Shown: piece by piece, positions 8,318-16,314 of the stretch
Numbering within the stretch: position 1 is the first letter of the stretch
Layout: the number at the start of each line of letters is the position of its first letter
Assembly (NCBI GenBank): GCA_002409455.1
Contig: DHNI01000157.1
Location: forward strand, 1 to 16,314
DNA length: 16,314 nt
Origin: Firmicutes bacterium UBA5420
GTDB lineage: Bacteria; Bacillota; Limnochordia; Darwinibacteriales; Darwinibacteriaceae
Direction of reading: 5' to 3'
Translations under genes and position numbers: made by a program
Notes under the pieces: generated by a model
Databases searched by the model: none
Told to the model about the DNA's origin: nothing
The model's input: the letters and a program-made list of their open reading frames with translations, nothing else

Positions 8318-9079
8318 ATGTTATCGCAAAATCAACAAGACAGGATCGATCAACTGTGGAATACATATAAAAAGACAAATGATGATCAGGCGCGGGATCA
8401 ACTGCTCGACGAGTACATTCCCCTAATCAAGTATGTGGCAGGACGCATGGCCATGAACCTGCCTAGTAGTGTAGAAGTCGGGGACTTGGAGAGCTTTGGC
8501 TTTTTTGGTTTGCTCGATGCCGTGGAAAAATTTGATGAAACGCGCAATATCAAGTTTGAGACCTATGCGGCAACGCGGATTCGAGGTGCCATACTTGACG
8601 GTCTACGATCGATGGATTGGGTACCTCGCAGTGTTCGTTCCAAGTTCAGAACGTTGGAAAACCAAGTGTATCAACTCACCAATGAATTAGGTCGCAGCCC
8701 GACCGATCGTGAGGTGGCCGCGGCTCTTGATGTTTCATCAGAACGCTATTATGAGCTCTTGACGGAAGTGAAAGGGGTTAATCTCTTTTCCTTAGATGAG
8801 ACGCTAGTCACCGATAAAGAGGGAGACAGTCTCAAGGTTCTCGATCTTGTGATTGATAAAGATGTGCCTCCCGATCGCAGGGTAGTACAAAACGAAAGCA
8901 TAGAAGAGCTGACGACGGCTGTGGAAGCTTTGAGTGAGCGAGAACAGCTTGTCCTTGCCCTTTATTACCATGAGGAGCTGACGTTAAAAGAAATCGGTCA
9001 TGTTTTGGGGGTGTCTGAATCCAGAGTGTCGCAGATTCACACCAAGGCAGTTCTGGCGTTACGTAATAGGCTGACTTAA
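8318..9079 (+). CDS. fliA: Motility sigma factor, sigma-28 family (SigD/FliA)
   Basis: This 253-residue sigma-70-family protein directs RNA polymerase to late flagellar, motility and autolysin promoters. Region 2 (about residues 27-100) contains GDLESFGFFGLLDAVEKFD and the family-typical ETYAATRIRGAILDGLR, followed by MDWVPRSVR, characteristic of the FliA/SigD/WhiG group. Region 3 follows with DREVAAALD. Region 4 (about 198-251) ends with the helix-turn-helix LTLKEIGHVLGVSESRVSQI. The ATG at 8318 follows GGGGGTGA. Its place after flhF-flhG and before the SwrB-like gene and rpsB equals that of B. subtilis sigD. No anti-sigma factor gene (flgM) is in the window. WhiG-type sporulation sigma factors are related, but the flagellar context favours SigD/FliA. 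Confidence 0.95.
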   Translation: MLSQNQQDRIDQLWNTYKKTNDDQARDQLLDEYIPLIKYVAGRMAMNLPSSVEVGDLESFGFFGLLDAVEKFDETRNIKFETYAATRIRGAILDGLRSMDWVPRSVRSKFRTLENQVYQLTNELGRSPTDREVAAALDVSSERYYELLTEVKGVNLFSLDETLVTDKEGDSLKVLDLVIDKDVPPDRRVVQNESIEELTTAVEALSEREQLVLALYYHEELTLKEIGHVLGVSESRVSQIHTKAVLALRNRLT

Positions 9080-9096
9080 TTTAAGGAGGGGTAGAG

Positions 9097-9378
9097 ATGT
9101 CCATTAAGTTTCCTGATTTTCAGGTTCTTGTTTCCCGGTCAGATCAAGTACCCCGTGCTAATCGTGAAGGGGATCAGACGGGGGCTGCTGGCAAAATGGC
9201 ACCACAGGTCGCCCAGGAGTTTGCCGCCCGCGAGCAAAGGGTGGAACGCAATAAGCAAAAAGATAGAATTCGGGATCGTGACGAGCAAGAGGGTCGACGT
9301 TCAGGGCAACAGGAACAAAAGAAGCAAGAAAAGAAGAGGCAGCCAGGCAAAAGGCATCGCATTGACTTGCGCGCCTAG
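9097..9378 (+). CDS. Small highly charged protein of unknown function downstream of the sigma factor
   Basis: I do not recognise a named family for this 93-residue protein. Residues 4-20 (KFPDFQVLVSRSDQVPR) form a short, ordered-looking segment. From about residue 38 to 88 the sequence is almost entirely K, R, E, Q and D with scattered alanines and is probably a helical or disordered charged tail; it ends in HRIDLRA. No signal peptide, membrane segment, cysteine or catalytic motif is seen. The ATG at 9097 has an excellent ribosome binding site (AAGGAGGGG, 9083-9091), so the gene is very likely expressed. It is 17 bases after the sigma factor gene and 17 bases before the SwrB-like gene, which argues for a motility-linked role. 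I have a vague, unverified recollection of similar charged small proteins after fliA in other clostridia. Confidence 0.75.
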   Translation: MSIKFPDFQVLVSRSDQVPRANREGDQTGAAGKMAPQVAQEFAAREQRVERNKQKDRIRDRDEQEGRRSGQQEQKKQEKKRQPGKRHRIDLRA

Positions 9379-9395
9379 AGGGTGGGGTAGCTGGG

Positions 9396-9788
9396 ATGGA
9401 ATACTTCCTTGTGTTCTTGTTAGGCATTGTTGCGACAGTGGTGGTGGTTTTTCTCCTTCGCCCGGGTTTGTTTACACGCCCTAATTTGGACTTCACCATG
9501 TTTGAAGCGGTAGTCGAAGAGTCGATTGCGGAATTGGAGAAGCGACAAGGGGAGATTCTAACGGAGATCGAGGAGAAACACCAGGCTCTTTTGGAACTAC
9601 AAGAGCAGATTATTGCTCGTTTTCTGCCTTCAGATACGCAATCTCCCAAGGTTTCGGCGGTCTTAGAACTGGCTCGGCATAGTGATGATCCGATGAGTAT
9701 TGCCAAAAAACTGGGTTTGGGCATAGGAGAAGTCCAGCTCATTTTGGAGTTAAATAAAGACCGCGAACCCCTTGCTGAAAATGACTAA
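9396..9788 (+). CDS. SwrB/YlxL-like membrane-anchored coiled-coil protein
   Basis: The 130-residue product has one N-terminal membrane helix (about residues 4-22), a short linker, a glutamate-rich coiled coil (about 36-75), a Pro/Ser spacer, and a C-terminal helical motif SIAKKLGLGIGEVQLILELN at 101-120. This architecture and the helix-turn-helix-like tail (AKKLG.G.GEVQLIL) match SwrB (YlxL) of B. subtilis, which lies at the same position between sigD and rpsB and promotes flagellar basal body maturation. It is shorter than SwrB (about 167 residues) and overall identity is expected to be low, so the call rests on architecture plus synteny. The ATG at 9396 follows GGTGGGG at 9381-9387. The last codons carry part of the predicted rpsB promoter. 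Confidence 0.78.
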   Translation: MEYFLVFLLGIVATVVVVFLLRPGLFTRPNLDFTMFEAVVEESIAELEKRQGEILTEIEEKHQALLELQEQIIARFLPSDTQSPKVSAVLELARHSDDPMSIAKKLGLGIGEVQLILELNKDREPLAEND

Positions 9789-9800
9789 ATGTGCTAAAGT
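9772..9800 (+). promoter_or_regulatory. Predicted extended -10 promoter for rpsB-tsf
   Basis: TTGCTG (9772-9777) and TAAAGT (9795-9800) are separated by exactly 17 bases, and the second box is preceded by TG at 9792-9793, giving the extended -10 form TGnTAAAGT. The boxes match the housekeeping consensus at 3/6 and 4/6 positions. The promoter overlaps the stop codon of the SwrB-like gene and would start a transcript near 9807, about 105 bases before rpsB. Predicted from sequence only. Confidence 0.55.
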
Positions 9801-9806
9801 AGCAAG

Positions 9807-9912
9807 TGGTGTAAGACTACACACGGTTCTGGATAGGAGACAAGGTTGCCAGTTTGGTTTTGTCCCTAGATGAACGAAGCGGAGGAAAAAACGAAGAAAG
9901 GGGGTGGGCGAT
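9807..9912 (+). promoter_or_regulatory. Structured 5' leader of rpsB
   Basis: This is the longest gap in the window. It holds two inverted repeats. GTGTA/TACAC (9809-9813 with 9818-9822) would sit at the very 5' end of the predicted transcript. A longer stem pairs TAGG (9834-9837) and GACAA (9839-9843) with TTGTC (9860-9864) and CCTA (9865-9868), leaving one bulged A at 9838; a small CCA/TGG hairpin (9849-9851 with 9855-9857) fits inside its loop. A purine-rich stretch containing AACGAAG twice (9873-9879, 9890-9896) and a spare GGAGG (9881-9885) leads to the rpsB ribosome binding site. No T-run follows the stem, so it is not a terminator. S2 autoregulates its own mRNA in other bacteria, so a similar role is possible here. 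Confidence 0.5.
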
Positions 9913-10656
9913 TTGGCCGTTATTACAATGAAACAGTTGTTAGAGGCCGGCGTTCACTTTGGGCATCAGACCCGCCGATGGAATCCGAAAATGGCAGAGT
10001 ACATTTTCACAGAGAGAAATGGTATTTACATTATTGATCTCCAAAAAACCGTTCGAAAGGTGGAAGAGGCGTATGCCTTTATCCGCGATACCGTTGCCGA
10101 TGGTGAGACGGTTCTTTTTGTAGGTACCAAGAAACAGGCACAAGAGACGATTCGCGACGAAGCAGAACGATGCGGCATGTTCTTTGTAAACCAGAGATGG
10201 TTAGGTGGCATGTTGACGAACTTCAAAACCATTATGTCCCGTATCGCACGACTCGAAGAAATCGAGAAGATGGAAGAAGACGGTCTGTTTGACGTCTTGC
10301 CTAAGAAAGAAGTAATGGAACTGCGCAAGGAACAAGACCGTTTGACGCGTTTCTTGGGTGGAATTAGGGGAATGAAGACCCTGCCTGGTGCTGTATTTGT
10401 CGTCGATCCACGTAAAGAGCGCATTGCAGTAGCTGAAGCACGCAAACTAGGGATTCCTATTGTTGCTGTTGTGGACACGAACTGTGATCCTGATGAAATC
10501 GACTATGTGATTCCAGGCAATGACGATGCGATTCGAGCTGTCAAACTCTTGACCACAACCATGGCCGATGCCGTTGTTGAAGCGAAAGAGGGAGCAAGCT
10601 TTGCGGTAGATACAGAAGACGGCGAGACCGAGACTGAAGATACCGACGAAGAATAA
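9913..10656 (+). CDS. rpsB: 30S ribosomal protein S2
   Basis: S2 is a late-assembling 30S subunit protein needed for S1 binding and translation initiation. The 247-residue product shows the family N-terminus ([20 protein letters not shown]), then [30 protein letters not shown], and [12 protein letters not shown] with [10 protein letters not shown] near the end. It finishes with a typical acidic tail. The TTG at 9913 is chosen because AAAGGGGGTGG (9897-9907) sits about 8 bases upstream and the resulting start [13 protein letters not shown] is the usual S2 beginning. An in-frame GTG at 9904 would lie within the ribosome binding site. It is followed by tsf after 70 bases. Confidence 0.98.
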   Translation: MAVITMKQLLEAGVHFGHQTRRWNPKMAEYIFTERNGIYIIDLQKTVRKVEEAYAFIRDTVADGETVLFVGTKKQAQETIRDEAERCGMFFVNQRWLGGMLTNFKTIMSRIARLEEIEKMEEDGLFDVLPKKEVMELRKEQDRLTRFLGGIRGMKTLPGAVFVVDPRKERIAVAEARKLGIPIVAVVDTNCDPDEIDYVIPGNDDAIRAVKLLTTTMADAVVEAKEGASFAVDTEDGETETEDTDEE

Positions 10657-10676
10657 GCGTAGTAGAAAAAGGGAGT

Positions 10677-10702
10677 GGGAGAGTGGCTCTCACCCCTTTT
10701 TT
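10677..10702 (+). terminator. Weak hairpin with T-run between rpsB and tsf (possible attenuator)
   Basis: GGGAGAG-type bases at 10677-10683 pair with CTCTC (10687-10691) and CC (10693-10694) around a TGG loop, with one bulged A at 10692. Six T residues follow (10697-10702). The stem is short, so termination is likely partial, lowering tsf expression relative to rpsB. An intercistronic attenuator between these two genes is known in E. coli. Confidence 0.5.
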
Positions 10703-10726
10703 AACTAATATTGAAGGAGGGTTTTT

Positions 10727-12731
<2,005 letters not shown>

Positions 12732-12735
<4 letters not shown>

Positions 12736-12971
12736 GTGACGCCAACAGAAGTTTTGCTGACTGGGATTTTTTAATCGGATATCCTTTAGATGAGGCTCGA
12801 CAGATTCTTCAGGAGGAAGCGGTATCCTACGAGCTCCAGTTCACTGCGGCGCCCGGTAAGGTGTCCTCTGAGGAGGACGCCTTTGTCATCGCGGTGCGAT
12901 CAGGCGATCCTTCGCTGAACGCAGGTTTGATCATGATTTGCGCCAGCGCCGATTGGACTGTAAACTGTTAG
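12732..12971 (+). CDS. Small PASTA-like protein of unknown function between frr and uppS
   Basis: The 79-residue product starts at TTG 12732 and overlaps the frr stop by four bases (TTGA). AAAGGAG at 12714-12720 is a possible ribosome binding site, with a rather long spacing. Residues 16-75 follow the topology of a PASTA domain: GYPLDEARQILQEEAVSYEL (helix after a G-x-P-L-x-E-A turn), then a strand FTAAPG, then FVIAVRSGD, and a final strand LIMICASADW. It has no membrane segment and no signal peptide, whereas classical PASTA domains lie outside the cell on Stk kinases and PBPs; a cytoplasmic single copy would be unusual. The similarity is by eye and weak. Coupling to frr and the uppS-cdsA neighbours suggest a housekeeping role. 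It could be a diverged member of a lineage-restricted small family. Confidence 0.68.
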
Positions 12972-13014
12972 TTTTTAACTATGACCAGCTAACAATTGCC
13001 TTGGGGGTATGCAC

Positions 13015-13746
13015 TTGAGTAACGTAGCGCGAAACGGATTACCAGAGCATGTTGCAATCATTATGGATGGAAATGGCCGCTGGGCGAGCAGGAGAGCTAT
13101 GCCCCGGTTTTTAGGTCATCGACAAGGCGTGAAGGCATTGAAAACGGCTGTGCGTTATGCTTCCAATCGAGGCATATCTAGCCTCACGGTCTATGCCTTC
13201 AGTACAGAAAACTGGACCAGGCCCAGGGAAGAAGTGAATTTCTTGATGGATCTCATGTACAAGACCTTTGTACAAGAGATTGAAGAGCTACAAAGGGAAG
13301 GGGTACAAATTAGGCTCGTTGGCGATCGAACTAGTTTGTCTGCGGATATTCTAGAGATCTGGAGTCAAGCGGAGGAGCTCACGTTTGGAAACCAGGGCTT
13401 GATCCTCAATGTAGCATTCAATTATGGTGGGCGCCAAGAGATCCTAACTGTGCTTAAACGTCTGGTAGGACAAGTATCCCAGGGAGAACTTGCCTTAGAT
13501 GAGATTACCGAAGAGACGATCGCAAGTTTACTATACACACATCCAACGCCTGATCCTGACTTGATTATTCGTACGGGCGGAGAAATGCGTTTGAGCAATT
13601 TCCTTCTCTGGCAAGGGGCCTATAGTGAGTTTTATGTGACTGATGTGTTATGGCCAGATTTTGGAGAACATGACTTTGAACAGGCTCTTCAAAACTATAT
13701 AGAGCGCGAACGTCGCTTCGGTCAAGTATCAGCGAAGGAGCAATAG
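13015..13746 (+). CDS. uppS: Isoprenyl transferase (undecaprenyl diphosphate synthase)
   Basis: UppS condenses isopentenyl diphosphate onto farnesyl diphosphate in cis to make undecaprenyl diphosphate, the lipid carrier for peptidoglycan and other wall polymers. The 243-residue product has the catalytic IIMDGNGRWA segment (Asp at residue 18), GHRQGVKALK, the TVYAFSTENWTRP motif, and RTGGEMRLSNFLLWQ (from R186), followed by AYSEFYVTDVLWPDF. All key residues are present. TTG 13015 is chosen because GGGGG (13003-13007) is 7 bases away. An ATG at 13009, two codons upstream, is only one base from that site and is the alternative. The next gene is cdsA, as in B. subtilis. Confidence 0.96.
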   Translation: MSNVARNGLPEHVAIIMDGNGRWASRRAMPRFLGHRQGVKALKTAVRYASNRGISSLTVYAFSTENWTRPREEVNFLMDLMYKTFVQEIEELQREGVQIRLVGDRTSLSADILEIWSQAEELTFGNQGLILNVAFNYGGRQEILTVLKRLVGQVSQGELALDEITEETIASLLYTHPTPDPDLIIRTGGEMRLSNFLLWQGAYSEFYVTDVLWPDFGEHDFEQALQNYIERERRFGQVSAKEQ

Positions 13747-13753
13747 AAAACGT

Positions 13754-14521
13754 ATGCTAGCACAACGAATTCTTACGGCCGTCATAGGTATACCCATCCT
13801 CCTTGTAGCTCTATACTTTGGTGGAACTACATGGCGTGTTTTGGTGGCTTTAATCATCCTGGCGGGGCTTGTGGAGTTTGCCAGAATGAGTGGCCCTGGT
13901 CTATACTTGGATTACCTTTTCGTTGCGGGACTATCTTTTTTAGCGGTGACATATAGTGGATTAGACGCTACAAAACTACTTCTGTGGTTGATTTTTCAAT
14001 TATCATACTATTTGATCCGTGCCACCTTTAGCGATATGCATAGTTTTTCCTCTGCCTTTAATCTTGTCGGCGTACTCTATGTCGTCGTTCTCTATAGTTT
14101 TTTGGTGCTGGTCAGGGAGGAGTTTGGTGTCGTTTGGACTGTCTTTGGTTTGGCCGTCACTTGGTTCACCGATACAGGGGCGTATTTTGGAGGGAGCCGC
14201 TTTGGTAAGCGGCAACTGGCTCCCAAAATTAGTCCGAAAAAGTCGGTGGAAGGGGCACTTTTTGGGCTGTTGGCTGCAGGTTTAACAGGGGCCATATTTG
14301 CTTTGATTACCGAAAATCCCCTGGAGCAGACAATCTTGTTTGCCCTCGTCCTTTCGGTATGTGCCCAGCTTGGTGATCTGGTCGAATCCGGCTTAAAGCG
14401 AGAACGGGCTGTTAAAGACACCGGTTCTCTATTGCCTGGTCATGGGGGTATCCTCGATCGCTTCGATTCTCTAGCCTTCGTCTTTCCTATGCTCTTTGCC
14501 CTACTCAGCATGTTTTCTTAG
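13754..14521 (+). CDS. cdsA: Phosphatidate cytidylyltransferase (CDP-diacylglycerol synthase)
   Basis: CdsA converts phosphatidic acid and CTP to CDP-diacylglycerol, the precursor of phosphatidylglycerol, cardiolipin and phosphatidylethanolamine. The 255-residue membrane protein has several hydrophobic helices. The full CTP_transf_1 signature is at residues 212-238, including SGLKRERAVKD, LLPGHGG and ILDRFD. An earlier conserved segment, DTGAYFGGSRFGKRQLAPKI then SPKKSVEG, is also present. The ATG at 13754 is 7 bases after uppS, with AAGGAG at 13735-13740. The pairing with uppS places two CTP- and isoprenoid-dependent envelope lipid steps in one operon. Confidence 0.97.
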   Translation: MLAQRILTAVIGIPILLVALYFGGTTWRVLVALIILAGLVEFARMSGPGLYLDYLFVAGLSFLAVTYSGLDATKLLLWLIFQLSYYLIRATFSDMHSFSSAFNLVGVLYVVVLYSFLVLVREEFGVVWTVFGLAVTWFTDTGAYFGGSRFGKRQLAPKISPKKSVEGALFGLLAAGLTGAIFALITENPLEQTILFALVLSVCAQLGDLVESGLKRERAVKDTGSLLPGHGGILDRFDSLAFVFPMLFALLSMFS

Positions 14522-14531
14522 GAGCCTCTTG

Positions 14532-14545
14532 ACCCCGTGGGGGGT
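14532..14545 (+). promoter_or_regulatory. Hairpin over the ribosome binding site of the AI-2E/YtvI family gene
   Basis: ACCCC (14532-14536) can pair with GGGGT (14541-14545) around a 4-base loop, covering most of the Shine-Dalgarno GGGGGGTGA that serves the TTG start at 14554. The element is nearly identical to the one before the sigma factor gene (8299-8311). Function is inferred only. Confidence 0.33.
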
Positions 14546-14553
14546 GAAGGTTT

Positions 14554-15510
14554 TTGCCACCTTTTATCTTGGCAGTGGTGGGCTTTTGCGGAATTCTTTT
14601 TGTGCTACGTTTGTCCTTTCCCTATCTGGCTCCGTTCTTTTTTGGGCTATCCCTGGCATTCGTTATGGACATCCCAGTCAGTTTCTTAGAGTCTAAGGGC
14701 TGGTCTCGTTCAGTCACATCGCTTATTCTCGCAGTCTTGTCTTTTTTACTCCTTCCCGCCCTAGTCACCCTTTTTTTGCTCAAGCTGTGGGAGGAAGTGG
14801 AAAGACTATCTGGTTTTCTCAATCTGTTTTCCCTATCGGCGAATGCGTATTCTGAGCACTTTGTGCAGCTGTTCGAGGCTTTACCCATTCTAGATACAGG
14901 CATAGGGATGCAAACCCTGATTCGATGGGCACTGGCGATCCCTGATCTTTTTTTGATTTGGACCATTACTGCCGTGAGTGCCTATTTTTTCTGCAGAGAT
15001 AAAAGGATACTTGCCAAGTTCTTGGCTCGACAGCTGCCGAGGCTGAAGGGTTTTAGCCCCCGTCAGATTTATCAAGATGCTTCTGGTGCTCTGTGGCACT
15101 TTGTCCAGGTGCAGTTGGTATTAATGCTACTTTCCACAACAGTGAGCATGATCTTTTTTGTAATCTTGGATCTTCCTTATGCGTTGTTATCAGGGTTTCT
15201 TGTAGGTTTCTTTGATCTATGCCCCATTTTGGGGCCTGGCTTGGTCTATTTTTTCTTAGCAACGATTCAGCTGTGGATGGGAAATACGTTCACAGCTATA
15301 GCTTTAGGTGTAGGTTATCTGATATTATTACTTTTAAGGCAATGGGGCGAGCCACATTTGGTGAGTGAGCGGCTTGGCCTCCATCCCTTAGTAGCACTTG
15401 TGGGCCTTTATGCCGGTTTTCGTTTTTGGGGACCCCTAGGCGCTGTAGTAGGCCCGGTTCTCATGGTCTTTCTCAAAGCATTCCTCCGCGGCGATTCCGT
15501 CAATCGGTGA
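14554..15510 (+). CDS. AI-2E transporter family (YtvI-like) membrane protein
   Basis: The 318-residue product is a polytopic membrane protein with about seven hydrophobic segments. Its C-terminal half carries the conserved pattern of the AI-2E/UPF0118 family: FFDLCPILGPGLVY, then LLLRQWGEPHLVSERLGLHP, then ALVGLYAGFRFWGPLGAVVGP. The RQ..EP..V...LGLHPL form is closest to YtvI, a Bacillota member described as a sporulation integral membrane protein. Members include proposed autoinducer-2 exporters and Na+/H+ antiporters, so the substrate here is unknown. The start is TTG 14554, with GGGGTGAAGG just upstream. The gene sits between cdsA and dxr, which are adjacent in B. subtilis. Confidence 0.86.
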   Translation: MPPFILAVVGFCGILFVLRLSFPYLAPFFFGLSLAFVMDIPVSFLESKGWSRSVTSLILAVLSFLLLPALVTLFLLKLWEEVERLSGFLNLFSLSANAYSEHFVQLFEALPILDTGIGMQTLIRWALAIPDLFLIWTITAVSAYFFCRDKRILAKFLARQLPRLKGFSPRQIYQDASGALWHFVQVQLVLMLLSTTVSMIFFVILDLPYALLSGFLVGFFDLCPILGPGLVYFFLATIQLWMGNTFTAIALGVGYLILLLLRQWGEPHLVSERLGLHPLVALVGLYAGFRFWGPLGAVVGPVLMVFLKAFLRGDSVNR

Positions 15511-15551
15511 TCGCAAGTTTGGACTAACATCTTGCAAGAAAGGGTTGTCTT

Positions 15552-16314
15552 ATGCCGAATATCGTTATACTAGGTTCCACTGGTTCCATTGGAACCCAGA
15601 CTCTTGACGTAATACGCCGCCGGCCCGAGTTTACTGTGTATGGCCTTTCTGCGGGCTCCAACTATGCGTTGCTCCGTAAGCAGATCGCAGAGTTTAGGCC
15701 CAAGTTTGCAAGTATTGCAGATTCCCAACAGGCCAAGGCCCTTAGGGATGAGTTTTCTATTCCGGTTTTTAGTGACACGGAAAGCCTTGAGGCCATGGCT
15801 ACCGACCCTGGATGTGATCTTGTGGTTGTGTCCCTCGTTGGGGCAGTCGGGCTCAAGCCCACCTTACGAGCCTTGGAGGCAGGCAAGCGAGTTGCTTTAG
15901 CCAACAAAGAGACGCTCGTTGCAGGCGGCCATTTGGTCATGAAATACCGCGAGCAAATTATACCCATTGATTCTGAACATAGTGCCTTGTGGAACCTTTT
16001 TTCTGGACGCAACAGAACAGATATAGCGAAGATTATCTTAACAGCTTCTGGTGGGCCTTTCAGAGCATACCAAGGTTCCCTAGAGCAAGTCACAGTCAAA
16101 CAAGCCCTCGCCCATCCTAGGTGGGACATGGGTGGGAAGATTAGTATCGACTCAGCTACATTGATGAATAAGGGATTAGAAGTAATCGAAGCCCATTGGC
16201 TCTTTGACTTTCCCTACGATGCTATCGATGTTGTGGTTCATCCTGAGAGTATTGTACATTCGCTGGTACAACTCAACGATGGAACGCTTTTGGCTCATCT
16301 AGGTACGGCTGATA
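15552..16314 (+). CDS. dxr: 1-deoxy-D-xylulose-5-phosphate reductoisomerase (3' end outside window)
   Basis: Dxr (IspC) converts DXP to 2-C-methyl-D-erythritol 4-phosphate with NADPH and a divalent metal, the first committed step of the MEP isoprenoid pathway. The first 254 codons are present and the frame runs off the window end. The NADPH loop GSTGSIG is at residues 8-14. LANKETLVAGG follows, and the metal ligands are D140 and E142 in PIDSEHSA, plus E210 in MNKGLEVIEA. ASGGPFR and HPRWDMGGKISIDSATLMNK complete the active site, all as expected. The ATG at 15552 follows AAGAAAGGG at about 15535-15543. Together with uppS upstream it links precursor supply to lipid-carrier synthesis. Confidence 0.97.
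   Translation, partial: MPNIVILGSTGSIGTQTLDVIRRRPEFTVYGLSAGSNYALLRKQIAEFRPKFASIADSQQAKALRDEFSIPVFSDTESLEAMATDPGCDLVVVSLVGAVGLKPTLRALEAGKRVALANKETLVAGGHLVMKYREQIIPIDSEHSALWNLFSGRNRTDIAKIILTASGGPFRAYQGSLEQVTVKQALAHPRWDMGGKISIDSATLMNKGLEVIEAHWLFDFPYDAIDVVVHPESIVHSLVQLNDGTLLAHLGTAD

Noticed and set aside
1..9096. Sigma-28-type promoters (TAAA...GCCGATAA) within or upstream of the motility genes
   Set aside because: A few CCGATA-like strings occur (for example near 2350 and 8806), but none has a TAAA box at the right distance; they lie in coding sequence.
8294..9157. Exact 13-base repeat CAAGTACCCCGTG at 8294-8306 and 9145-9157
   Set aside because: A 13-base match is expected about once or twice by chance in a window of this size, and the second copy is inside a coding region.
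9158..9742. Long minus-strand open frame (194 codons) opposite the charged protein and the SwrB-like gene
   Set aside because: It is antisense to two well-supported frames with good ribosome binding sites, and its translation is rich in Ser, Cys and Arg with no recognisable motif.
9870..10037. Possible 55-codon upstream open frame starting with ATG in the rpsB leader and overlapping rpsB
   Set aside because: There is no Shine-Dalgarno before the ATG, which follows the hairpin arm directly, and most of the frame overlaps rpsB codons.
10026..10478. Minus-strand open frame (150 codons) inside rpsB
   Set aside because: Opposite a highly conserved ribosomal gene; the frame is a by-product of rpsB codon use.
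15513..15535. GCAAG/CTTGC inverted repeat between the permease gene and dxr
   Set aside because: Five pairs with a 13-base loop and no T-run; too weak to call a terminator or regulator.

Overview
The window is a chromosomal segment from a motile member of the Bacillota (Firmicutes), most likely a clostridial or limnochordial lineage rather than a Bacillus. The gene order fliN/fliY-fliO-fliP-fliQ-fliR-flhB-flhA-flhF-flhG-...-sigma28-SwrB-like-rpsB-tsf-pyrH-frr-uppS-cdsA-...-dxr matches the 3' part of the Bacillus subtilis fla/che operon and the housekeeping genes after it. Differences from B. subtilis are: no cheY between fliN/fliY and fliO, a PilZ gene where cheB-cheA-cheW-cheC-cheD would lie, a short EF-Ts, and three extra small or membrane-protein genes. 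Every gene is on the + strand. TTG and GTG starts are frequent and gaps are very short.

Region 1 (1-9788) is the motility operon. It begins inside a switch-complex gene (FliN/FliY, 5' end outside the window). It continues with the complete membrane part of the flagellar type III export apparatus (FliO, P, Q, R, FlhB, FlhA), the SRP-type GTPase FlhF and its MinD-like partner FlhG, a YcgR-like PilZ protein, and the motility sigma factor SigD/FliA. It ends with a 93-residue charged protein of unknown function and a SwrB-like membrane-anchored coiled-coil protein. Several genes overlap or nearly touch, so the block is probably co-transcribed and translationally coupled.

Region 2 (9789-11407) is the rpsB-tsf unit (ribosomal protein S2, EF-Ts). 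A likely extended -10 promoter straddles the end of the SwrB-like gene and is followed by a structured leader of about 105 bases. A weak hairpin with a T-run lies between rpsB and tsf, and a strong intrinsic terminator follows tsf.

Region 3 (11408-16314) carries pyrH and frr (UMP kinase, ribosome recycling factor), a 79-residue PASTA-like small protein, uppS and cdsA (undecaprenyl diphosphate and CDP-diacylglycerol synthesis), an AI-2E/YtvI-type membrane protein, and the first 254 codons of dxr (MEP pathway). Dxr supplies isoprenoid precursors from which UppS makes the cell-wall lipid carrier, and CdsA feeds phospholipid synthesis, so the end of the window is an envelope-precursor cluster.

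No rRNA, tRNA, CRISPR array, insertion sequence, prophage or integration site was seen. No gene-free stretch exceeds about 125 bases. Most of the window is a conserved core region. The less-described parts are the two small proteins (9097-9378 and 12732-12971), the rpsB leader, the PilZ gene in the che position and the membrane-protein gene between cdsA and dxr.
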